Shown: positions 29,723 to 37,674 of the stretch, in pieces
Layout: each line of letters begins with the position of its first letter
Position numbering within the stretch: the stretch's first letter is position 1
Origin: Porphyridium purpureum
Taxonomy: Eukaryota; Rhodophyta; Bangiophyceae; Porphyridiales; Porphyridiaceae
Assembly (NCBI GenBank): GCA_008690995.1
Contig: VRMN01000003.1
Coordinates: 1,860,001 to 1,924,000 of the forward strand
Direction of reading: 5' to 3'
DNA length: 64,000 nt
The notes under the pieces: generated by a model
What the model saw: only the letters and a program-made list of their open reading frames with translations
Database searches by the model: none
Told to the model about the DNA's origin: nothing
Made by a program: the position numbers and the translations under genes

Positions 29723-30691
29723 ATGCGGGAGCAGCACCGCCTGGGTGGATGCGTCTCGTCTCTCATGACGAAGGGTGATCCTGCCTCCGGGGCGAGACTA
29801 GCGCCGCACCTGTTTCGCACGTTCTGGTGGCTCTGCGCGTTCGTATGTACCGCTGCTTGTCTAGTGCAGACAGTGCGTGGCTTGGAGTGTGACCTGTGCG
29901 CAGATAATTGGCTGTTCATTCTTGCGGCAGGAGGCCGCACTGCGAGCACGACGGCTTTGTCCATGTTTTCTCTGCTGCCGCAAATAGAGCTCGCCGGCGA
30001 ACATGCCGGGGGCTTGGAGGAGCAATTCGCTGTTTTGCGGCGGCTGGAACTCATAAACCATGGAAGCGTGGCGTGGAAGGGCCCTCAGCTACACAGTCGT
30101 GCTTTCTTCTGCGTCACACAAGAGCTGGTCAAGACCATGGTGTACGGCGCCGGACAGGCAAGCCGCGAGCCAAAGACCAAAATCGTAGGCTTTAAAGAAA
30201 TTCGGTATGTTTCCTGGCACATGCAGTGGTTCTTGGCCTCCGCCTTTCCTTGCGCGCGCATCATTTTCCCAGTGCGTCAGAATGCTTCTGCGGAAATACT
30301 CGTCAAGTCGGGTTTCAACTATGATCTTCTACACCGGGAATGGGCCGAGGAGCGCAAGGTGGCGGAATCGATCCACAAGGCGTCCCCGCATACCTCGTTC
30401 GTCCTGCCTATTGAGCGAGTGTCTGAGGAAATGTATAATTAAGTTCTGCATGGTCTGCTTGGCGTCCGCAATTGCAGCTTTCGAGCTGTTCTCGGCGAAA
30501 ACATGAACGGCACCTACAGCCACCTCCCGAAAAGAGACGAGATACGCGATCTAAGAGAGAAAGAAATGCGCATGCAGTTCATAGAAGGCGAGTGCGACGT
30601 ATCGCAGGTCGACTTTAAACTCACTGAAGAGCAACTAAGTTATAATCGATATGCGTGGCAAAAGCTCGCTGCTGAACGTGGCCGCTCATAG
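29723..30691 (+). pseudogene. Sulfotransferase-like gene with one in-frame stop
   Basis: The frame from ATG 29723 reads 239 residues to TAA at 30440-30442. It then stays open in the same frame to a stop at 30691, for about 322 codons in all. The protein has a hydrophobic segment (about 31-51), then FILAAGGRTASTTALSMF, which resembles the 5'-phosphosulfate loop of PAPS-dependent sulfotransferases. FKEIRYVSW and ARIIFPVRQNASAEILVKSG are close to the 3'-phosphate-binding region. After the stop, VLHGLLGVRNCSFRAVLGEN continues naturally, as does a Tyr/Trp-containing tail. In this alga such enzymes would sulfate wall polysaccharide in the Golgi. The TAA (where AAA for Lys would read through) makes it a recent pseudogene, an allele with a null change, a sequencing error, or a read-through gene. 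Confidence 0.7.
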
Positions 30692-31018
30692 GAGAAAGTG
30701 GGAGCTCGTTTGCGATGCCTCCAACTAGTCGTACCATGACGATATCAATCCCACGTTTGACGAAGGCTATAGAAGACGGACTTTAGTTTCACTTGTTCTG
30801 GTCAAGAACATGACCCGGCAAAGTACCGGCAGCTTTTCACAGACTGCAGACAGACGCTCCTTTTTATGGCGTTTTCCATGGTCTTATGTGACGCGCAAAT
30901 GAGGCCCGGCGACAATCTCAGATGTAGGTCTGAGCACAGAGAGCCAAGAAAAAACCCAAGAACAAACTTGCAGGTCAAGCTCACTTTCGCAACCTTGCAA
31001 AGAAAATCAGTGCGATTA
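30692..31018. other. Convergent intergenic region, nothing recognised
   Basis: 327 bp between the end of the sulfotransferase-like gene (plus) and the end of the URI-like gene (minus). It should hold both 3' UTRs. No motif or RNA gene was seen. Confidence 0.4.
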
Positions 31019-32419
31019 TCATTCCTTACCAAGCTTGTCTCTTTGGAACCTTGTTCCAGTCTTCGACATCGGTTTGGGCTTCGGCCTTGGTCGAGCATTG
31101 ACGCCATGTGGCAGCGTGGGCCGCTCTCGAACAATATCGCTGAGAGCCGTGCTCACCCCCTCTGTTGGTGTCGATACATACTGCTTCGGTCTGGGACAGA
31201 ACTCCATATTTTCAGTTGCATTATCCAAAGTTTCATTATCTTTGGGAATCGAGCTTATCTCTGGTCGGAGTTCGGGCAACGTCTCGGTGGGAGCAAAAGT
31301 CACCTTCGATGCGCGTTTTTGCATTGCACCAGGCTCTTTAAACGGAGGGGCGACCTCTGCAGATGGACCTGGCGCGGGTCCACCCGAATCGTCCAGAAGA
31401 AATCCCGATCTGAATCCTTGTGCAAATGTGCCACTTGGCTGTGAGACCTTTGCTGAATCAGTTGTGCTGAAGTGCTGAGGTTTGTCATGAGCGGTTCGCG
31501 AACCACCTTCTCTGATATCATCAGCATTAGAGCCGGCTTCTGGAGAACTGCTGTCTAGACCGGTGCCAAACGCTTGCAAGAACGTGCTGTGTAAGGCGTC
31601 CAGTTCCTCTAGTGATGATCCTGCTTCGGATGACATGCCACTTTCACTTGTACTACCGTCAGTACTGTAATTTTCGTGTCGATTGCCAACAGCGCGTTCT
31701 AAATTCGAGCCTTTGGGCAAGGTCCGAAGCGGCGCTGCACTCAGCATGTGGTTCTCTAGTCCCAGCACCTTTGCGGGCACGTCCGATGTCTGATCCGTGT
31801 AGACTTCGACCAAGTTGACCATGGTCTCGTCCTCCTGATTTCCGGCTAGATGTCTAGAGACCCCACCTTCACTGAGAGTCACGCTGTTCTCGCGTCTGGA
31901 CTGAGAGGAACTGTCCAGCCCAGCCACGCTGGCATCCCCAGCTTCAGCAAGCAGACACTCAGCGCACATACCATCCGGTTCCGCGCTCCCGGTCTTCATG
32001 AACCGCGTGTGGCCGCGCTCTATGCAGTCTGGCTGGATGCGCTGCGCACATTTCAAAAGTCGACTGCTTTGAACCACGTCTCCATCCTTACTTTCTCTTC
32101 GGCTATCTAAGATGAGGCCATCGAGGTAAGTCATCCTGCGCTTCAAGTGGGCAATCGTTTCAGCGCGCGAGTACTCGGCAAAGGTGGACTCACCCAGCAG
32201 GACTAAGAGCCTTTCAGTCGAGATGGCACCGGCACGTACGTATACGCGCGGTCCAAAGGGGGCTAACGTTACGGAATGTTCATTTGTCGCGGCGCCGTCG
32301 CCAATCTCCTCACGCCTTTCTAGTTCTGTCACGACACATTCATACTTCGCACGCGTCTGGAGAAGCTTGTGTATGCTCTGCGAAGACGGCGTTTCCACAT
32401 AGTAAGCACCACCCGCCAT
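31019..32419 (-). CDS. URI-like prefoldin-domain protein
   Basis: The product is 466 aa from ATG 32419 (MAGGAYYVETPSS), the first ATG in a frame that opens further upstream only at a GTG. The first ~115 residues form a prefoldin alpha domain: a helix (SIHKLLQTRAKYECVVTEL), the beta hairpins LAPFGPRVYVRAGAI and RLLVLLGESTFAEYS, then a second helix (IAHLKRRMTYLDGLI). The FGP..Y..G...T..V..LG...F pattern is typical of URI1/UXT-type prefoldins, which join R2TP/RNA-polymerase assembly. The rest is acidic and disordered, as in URI1, with a basic, Pro/Lys-rich end. The conserved-looking ALSDIVRERP near the C-terminus recalls the short C-terminal motif of URI proteins. The family assignment is good; URI versus another prefoldin is less sure. 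Confidence 0.7.
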   Translation of the reverse strand: MAGGAYYVETPSSQSIHKLLQTRAKYECVVTELERREEIGDGAATNEHSVTLAPFGPRVYVRAGAISTERLLVLLGESTFAEYSRAETIAHLKRRMTYLDGLILDSRRESKDGDVVQSSRLLKCAQRIQPDCIERGHTRFMKTGSAEPDGMCAECLLAEAGDASVAGLDSSSQSRRENSVTLSEGGVSRHLAGNQEDETMVNLVEVYTDQTSDVPAKVLGLENHMLSAAPLRTLPKGSNLERAVGNRHENYSTDGSTSESGMSSEAGSSLEELDALHSTFLQAFGTGLDSSSPEAGSNADDIREGGSRTAHDKPQHFSTTDSAKVSQPSGTFAQGFRSGFLLDDSGGPAPGPSAEVAPPFKEPGAMQKRASKVTFAPTETLPELRPEISSIPKDNETLDNATENMEFCPRPKQYVSTPTEGVSTALSDIVRERPTLPHGVNARPRPKPKPMSKTGTRFQRDKLGKE

Positions 32420-32744
32420 CCCGCGCGACGGCGAGCAAGCTGATTGCGCGAGCTTGTCACTTTGCCCCCCACTTGCGGCGTCGAAAAGAGACAAGAAGAG
32501 TACAGCATAACTATGTCCACGTTTACTGTTCCGGTGGTCGACTCTGTTCCTGCGGAAAATTGACTCGGGTGGTTTGCTGGCATCCCCGGACAGAGTCGGA
32601 GAATCTGCGCCCCTGAAGACATGTGCTTGCGTGATTTTCCGCGTACATGCAAAACCCAAGAGCACAGGAAGAAAGAAAAAATAACCGATAAAGGCAGTAA
32701 AAGAACATCATTCCTGATCTTCTTCACGCAAGAACACACCCATC
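32420..32744. promoter_or_regulatory. Intergenic between SNF1 kinase and URI-like gene
   Basis: 325 bp between two minus-strand genes. It should contain the 3' UTR of the SNF1 kinase and the promoter of the URI-like gene. The open frame that extends through it from 32665 lacks an ATG, so I treat it as leader. No clear motif was seen. Confidence 0.4.
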
Positions 32745-34181
32745 TCACCGACCATGCACGCGCAGCTCACGCAAAAGCATATTACAGGCGTACAAAAAGG
32801 AAAACATGTTGCCGAGGCGGTGGATGATGTCCAGTCGGAATCCGCTTGTGGTCTTGTAAAGTTGGAGAGTAAATCGGCACTGAAGGAGCTCGCCATCCTT
32901 GCTGACCTGCTGCGTCTCGTCGAACACAATGACCTTGATCTGGAAAGGCTGGTGCGATGGGCTCTTCCACCGCCAACGCAGCGCGCTCAAAGCACGGTAC
33001 ACTTCCATCATGACGTCCGCTGCCCGCGGAAGGCGGCTGTGCACGCCAATAATCCAGGAACGCGCGTTGAGCGGGGATCCGTCCGCCGAGCCGTTCAGCC
33101 CTGTGTCTCGAGGCGCCTGCCTTTTGCTCTCTCGCTGCATGCTCGTCGGTTTGCCCATTCCGGCCGCGTTCTCCACAAATGAGCGATCAAGTGTCAGTTT
33201 GCTATCCTTGAGCAAAAAGTAAGCCGCGGTGTATACATTCTTCCGATTCTGGATCAATGAACGATAAATGGTCGCCTGCGGGTAACCCATTTTTTGCTCA
33301 ACCATGGCCAAAATGTTCTGATCAATAGGCTCGCGATCGTATCCCACCTTTGGCGGCACAGCCAAGTATCGTGGCAGTCGCGCTTGGAACCAGCTGTGCC
33401 GGCGGATTTCCTCGATGGATATTCTGCGCATTGGGTCCGTTACCAGCATCTTGCCGATCAAATCGCGCGATAGCTCGCTCAGGAACGATGGAAGAACGTA
33501 GATTCCACCCTTGATCTTCTTGAATAAATACGGAATATTTTCGTCGTCAAACGGCAGGGTGCCGCACAACAGCGCGAACAAAATCACACCGCATGACCAC
33601 ACGTCGACTTCAGGTCCGGCATACAATTTGCCGGAGATAACCTCGGGCGCGGCGTAGTTGGGCGACCCGCAGCTCGTCTTGAGGAAAAAGCCGTCCTGCA
33701 TCAGATTCGAAAGTCCAAAATCCGCAATCTTCACGTTGTTGTTGGCATCCAGCAGCAGATTTTCTGGCTTCAAGTCGCGGTGCGCGACCATATGCTTGTG
33801 ACAATATTCGATGCCCGACACGATTTGCTGGAAGAACATGCGCGCCTCGTCCTCCGATAACCTGCCGCGCTCGACGATATAGTCGAACAGCTCGCCGCCG
33901 GGCGAGTACTCAGTCACTACATAGATGTCATTGGGCGCATCAATCACCTCGTAGAGCTGGATGATATGTGGGTGCGTGAATAGCTTCAGGATCTTGATCT
34001 CGCGCTTCACCTTGTCTTCCATGTCGAGCATTTTGATTTTCTGCCGATTCAAAATCTTCACCGCCACCTTGCGACCGGTTGCCTCGTGCTCGGCAAGCTT
34101 CACTTTACCAAAGGAGCCCACGCCCAACGTTCGCCCGAGGCGGTAATTGCCCACCTTCATAGTGCTGTGTGTGAGCGACAT
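32745..34181 (-). CDS. SNF1: SNF1/AMPK catalytic subunit (Ser/Thr kinase)
   Basis: The product is 478 aa. The kinase domain begins YRLGRTLGVGSFGKVKLA with the ATP lysine in VAVKIL (K42). It has HRDLKPENLLLD, ADFGLSNLM, and the activation loop LKTSCGSPNYAAPEVISG, whose Thr is the site used by upstream LKB1-type kinases. A UBA-like autoinhibitory region follows (NILAMVEQKMGYPQ and SLIQNRKNVYTAAYFLL), and a KA1-like C-terminal domain ends the protein (IKVIVFDETQ and FRLDIIHRLGNMFSFLY). The length matches SNF1/AMPK alpha. It is the energy-sensing kinase of the cytosol and nucleus. The start ATG 34181 is clear. A divergent promoter is shared with Wee1. Confidence 0.95.
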   Translation of the reverse strand: MSLTHSTMKVGNYRLGRTLGVGSFGKVKLAEHEATGRKVAVKILNRQKIKMLDMEDKVKREIKILKLFTHPHIIQLYEVIDAPNDIYVVTEYSPGGELFDYIVERGRLSEDEARMFFQQIVSGIEYCHKHMVAHRDLKPENLLLDANNNVKIADFGLSNLMQDGFFLKTSCGSPNYAAPEVISGKLYAGPEVDVWSCGVILFALLCGTLPFDDENIPYLFKKIKGGIYVLPSFLSELSRDLIGKMLVTDPMRRISIEEIRRHSWFQARLPRYLAVPPKVGYDREPIDQNILAMVEQKMGYPQATIYRSLIQNRKNVYTAAYFLLKDSKLTLDRSFVENAAGMGKPTSMQRESKRQAPRDTGLNGSADGSPLNARSWIIGVHSRLPRAADVMMEVYRALSALRWRWKSPSHQPFQIKVIVFDETQQVSKDGELLQCRFTLQLYKTTSGFRLDIIHRLGNMFSFLYACNMLLRELRVHGR

Positions 34182-35592
34182 GCTTGCGTGCGCTCCGCGC
34201 TACCGCTGCGTCCCGCTTGCGCACCACTGCAACCCCGTTTCCGAATTCACTCGTTCTTACACAACAATTAAAGCGCTTCCGCGATCACGCCTGAACATTC
34301 ACTCTCTCAGACAGCGTAGATCTCGCCGATCCGCACGCAAGCGCATCGAAGTGCCGCGACCTGAGGAAGAAGAAACAAAAAACAAAAAGGAAAAAGAAAC
34401 ACGCTCGTTGGATGACAACCAATCTGTACACTTGCTCCAACTACTTCCAACGCCGGCCCCAACTTTTAACCACGCGCGTTCCGCGCCGCCCACCGCTCTT
34501 TCCAGCACACCACCACTGCCGCGAGTCGTCACCTCTGTCTTCCCGCTTTCACTTGCCCGACTTACCACCCTTCCGTTGTTCCATCCACCCCCGCTCACAC
34601 AACTTGCACCCAAAGTTCCACCGCTGTACTTCCTTCCTTTCTTCGCAACCAGAACTGTACACAAACCCAATATAATGGTGTCCAAACCCTTGATCTAACC
34701 CGTCGACCACATGGACCAGTTAGATCAAGGGTTTCTGGCATGATCACTTTTGGCATCATGATGGATGTTCAGCAAAAGTACTGTATGACTGTACTATTTC
34801 TATGTTGCCGGAAGTTTATTTTCAGACACCCCGCCCGCGACGCTATTTTTGCAACGGCCGTTTACACCCATCTTGCGCGACATTTCCAGTGTGCTCGCTT
34901 TTGGAAACTTTGTGCACATCCAACAAAATCGGTGGCCGGCACGACATCCCACTACTGAAAAAGAAACAAAAACCAAACAAAAATTTGAAAATCAAGTAGA
35001 AGTCTGGGGTAACTAACCGAGCTCGTATGTTTGTATTAGGAAAAACGCAGTTGTGGTTAATGTGGCGATTTGTTTTTGGTGGTGGGAGAGAGAGAAAATC
35101 GAACGAAGATTTGAAATATGAGTGATCCAGAAGAGCCGGTGTCCCAATACACAAGCAATGGGACAGAGGGAGGGAGAGCGAGAGAGAGAGAGCAAGGGCG
35201 GCAGCGAGACGCATGAGAGACGTCGAACAGGTAGTGTGGGTATATTAATGAACGAGTGCCACCGCGATCAGTTGACAGGCGTGTGTGTGTGTTTGATGAG
35301 AGCGCGACAGGCATGCGTCGACGTTTAGGACAGACTGGACCGAGTGGTGCGTGTGTATAAACGCCAAGTGGGGAGCGTGTGAGGCCGCATGCGCACGAGC
35401 TGCAGAGAGCAATTTGCAGAGGCTGGCTCCCTCGCGTGTCTGCGTGAGCCTCTATCGGTGAACGGCAGAGCAAAGAGATACCAAACTGGCCTCCTTCAGA
35501 AAAGTGATCGACTGCAAGAGAAATGTTTTGAGCAGAGGCAGCGCGACACAGCGTGAGGCGCACGAAAGAGGAGCAAGAACACCAAAGACGAA
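34182..35592. promoter_or_regulatory. Divergent promoter region SNF1 / Wee1
   Basis: 1.4 kb. About 34400-34650 is C/T-rich on the plus strand (a purine-rich leader for SNF1). CTGTAC cores lie at 34624-34629, 34654-34660 and 34788-34794. A perfect 16-bp inverted repeat lies at 34684-34734. GA-rich and GT-rich simple tracts occur at about 35165-35200 and 35280-35290, upstream of Wee1. I see no protein-coding gene. Confidence 0.5.
34684..34734. repeat. Perfect 16-bp inverted repeat with 19-nt loop
   Basis: The left arm AAACCCTTGATCTAAC (34684-34699) is exactly complementary to GTTAGATCAAGGGTTT (34719-34734). The loop is 34700-34718 and contains GTCGAC. Symmetry does not extend past the arms. 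It could form a stable hairpin in DNA or RNA, or a large operator. Confidence 0.9.
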
Positions 35593-37356
35593 ATGGGAAT
35601 GAGCAGACGACCAGCAAATATGAAAGACCTCGTGTTGAACCATGACGGCATCGACTCGCAGGATCTCTCAGGGAACTCCCAGGGCGCAGGAAATACGGAC
35701 TCAGAAGAAGCCGTGGTGTGCACTCCGCAGAACCAGCCCATCGAGGTCTCGTTCACGTGTCCCTCGGTGGACGCTCGGCGAGTCAAGTCAGCCAAGAAGC
35801 CAAGTGGGGGCTCAGGTCGTCAGCAGCGCGGCAGCCTGGTGAATCATAACGCTACACCAAGCCGACAAAGCTGGCCGGCGAATCGAAAGCATTTATGTAA
35901 CTCCAAAGTGCCCATGCTGCGGCTCAGGCCGTCCAAATTGAGCGGCGGAGCCAAGAAAAGGCCGGCTAACGACGACGGGGTTTCAGAGACGCAGGACGAA
36001 GCCGACACTATAGCCATGATGAGTCAGGATCACTGCGATCTTGCGGATGAAAATGTCGAGCCGAACGCCGACGCTTTATTCGAGTACACACAGACACAGA
36101 CTCAAGGCGACGGAGCGACGAACGAGCTGTGCACGCAGATGTCGATGGACCTTTTTCTTGCCGACAGTCAGGACACTTCCATGGACTTTGTCAAGCAGTC
36201 CGAGCCGGTTGAAACAGGGCCACACAATAAGCGAACCAAGTATGACAGCTTGGACGGCATAACCCGCTTCCATCAAATGACGCAGGCCATGGCGATCCCG
36301 AACCCATTCATTGCGAACCCAACAAACGAGCCAGCGCAGACGTTCCGGATCAAATCACTGGTGGAGCAAGTGTGCACATCTAGCATGCAAAGACGCAAGT
36401 ATGCGGTTGAGTTTGCAGAAGTCAGCGTCCTTGGGAAGGGCGACTTTAGCATGGTGGCGCGTGCCGTGCAGAAGACAGACGGACAGACGTACGCGGTTAA
36501 GCAAACTTCGCGGCCTCTATACTCGACAAATCTCGTGATACAGGCTCTTCGAGAGGTGCAGGCGCTGGCAGCGATCCCCACCCACCCCAACGTGCTCCGT
36601 TTCTACTCGGCGTGGCTTGAGCAAGACTGCACGCGCTTGTATATTCAGACAGAATGCTGCGACGCACTCAAAAATCAAAACATTTGCCCGATGGAATTTG
36701 GCGCTGATCTCAGCCGCGCGCTTGCCCATGTGCATGGCGTCGGAATCATGCATGGCGATGTGAAGCCGGAGAACGTGTTGATTCGCCGTCATGCCACGGC
36801 AACATTACAAAATCGGCCGGACTTTGTGCTTGCTGATTTTGGTCTTGCGTGTCGAATGCACGCTGACGATCTTGGCGCAAACGTCACAGACGGCGACTGC
36901 CGGTATCTTTGCCCAGAAATCCTGCAATCAGGCGGCGCGCCGGGATTTTCCAGGCGGCATGGCACCGAGGCGCTTGCTGCCGTAGACATGTTTGCCTTTG
37001 GTATGAGCCTTCTTGAAGTGAGCCTGTTTGGAAAAACTCGGGACGAAGGCAGCGCCACCTCGAATCTGAACGACACCAAGACGCTTCGCCAGCGCGTGCT
37101 CGAAGGCGAGTTGGAGGACGCCTCTTCTGGCCTGTCATGCGCGCTTCAGGACGCACTGCTCGACAACAACCTTCTTCCGCAGATCATCAAAATGTGCGTG
37201 CGAGCCGAGCCGCACCAGCGCCCAACGGCCGAGACGGTATCGCGCATGTTCGAAACCGAGTCGAGCGCCGCTAGCGTCGAGACGCGCGCGCTCAAGGCTC
37301 GCATCGAGGCTCTCGAGAAGGAAAACAATCGACTGCACGCCTTGCTAGGCAGCTAA
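35593..37356 (+). CDS. WEE1: Wee1-family protein kinase
   Basis: The product is 587 aa. The N-terminal ~265 residues are polar and probably disordered. The kinase domain has the loop LGKGDFSMVARA (about 280-291), AVKQTSRPL with K303, the catalytic HGDVKPENVLI (about 387-397), ADFGLACRM (about 414-422), and the Wee1-type DGDCRYLCPEIL in place of the usual APE segment. Wee1 phosphorylates the inhibitory Tyr of cyclin-dependent kinases in the nucleus and holds cells in G2. The pattern FAEVSVLGKGDFS, followed by ALREVQALAAI and HPNVLRFYSAW, is close to plant and animal Wee1. A short C-terminal coiled coil (RALKARIEALEKENNRLHAL) ends the protein. Catalytic residues are present. Confidence 0.93.
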   Translation: MGMSRRPANMKDLVLNHDGIDSQDLSGNSQGAGNTDSEEAVVCTPQNQPIEVSFTCPSVDARRVKSAKKPSGGSGRQQRGSLVNHNATPSRQSWPANRKHLCNSKVPMLRLRPSKLSGGAKKRPANDDGVSETQDEADTIAMMSQDHCDLADENVEPNADALFEYTQTQTQGDGATNELCTQMSMDLFLADSQDTSMDFVKQSEPVETGPHNKRTKYDSLDGITRFHQMTQAMAIPNPFIANPTNEPAQTFRIKSLVEQVCTSSMQRRKYAVEFAEVSVLGKGDFSMVARAVQKTDGQTYAVKQTSRPLYSTNLVIQALREVQALAAIPTHPNVLRFYSAWLEQDCTRLYIQTECCDALKNQNICPMEFGADLSRALAHVHGVGIMHGDVKPENVLIRRHATATLQNRPDFVLADFGLACRMHADDLGANVTDGDCRYLCPEILQSGGAPGFSRRHGTEALAAVDMFAFGMSLLEVSLFGKTRDEGSATSNLNDTKTLRQRVLEGELEDASSGLSCALQDALLDNNLLPQIIKMCVRAEPHQRPTAETVSRMFETESSAASVETRALKARIEALEKENNRLHALLGS

Positions 37357-37674
37357 ACGGAAACGCAGCTCACATGATACCGCCGCCGCCGTCGCCGCGT
37401 CCTGCTCCTCGTCGTGCGCACACCCACGTGATGCGCACGCCGATGTATATTTGTGATCGGAGCTCAGGAGTTTCCCGAGGCTCGCACGAAAGAAGTAAAA
37501 GTAGAGTGGAGTACAGTCTGTCACGTGGAATGACCGCGTTTGCGATGAGTCTGCGGTGCTGCGCTGCTGCCGTGCGGGCCAAACACAAGGCGGCTTGCGT
37601 GCAACACGTTCCCGTGCGCGTGTGTGTGGACCCTGACGCCGAGCTTGGGCACAGGGTAGTATGGCGCGTGAAGC
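37357..37674. promoter_or_regulatory. Promoter region of the glycosyltransferase gene
   Basis: 318 bp between Wee1 and the next plus-strand gene. It carries one reverse ACTGTAC motif at 37511-37517, about 160 bp before the ATG. No other signal was recognised. Confidence 0.45.
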
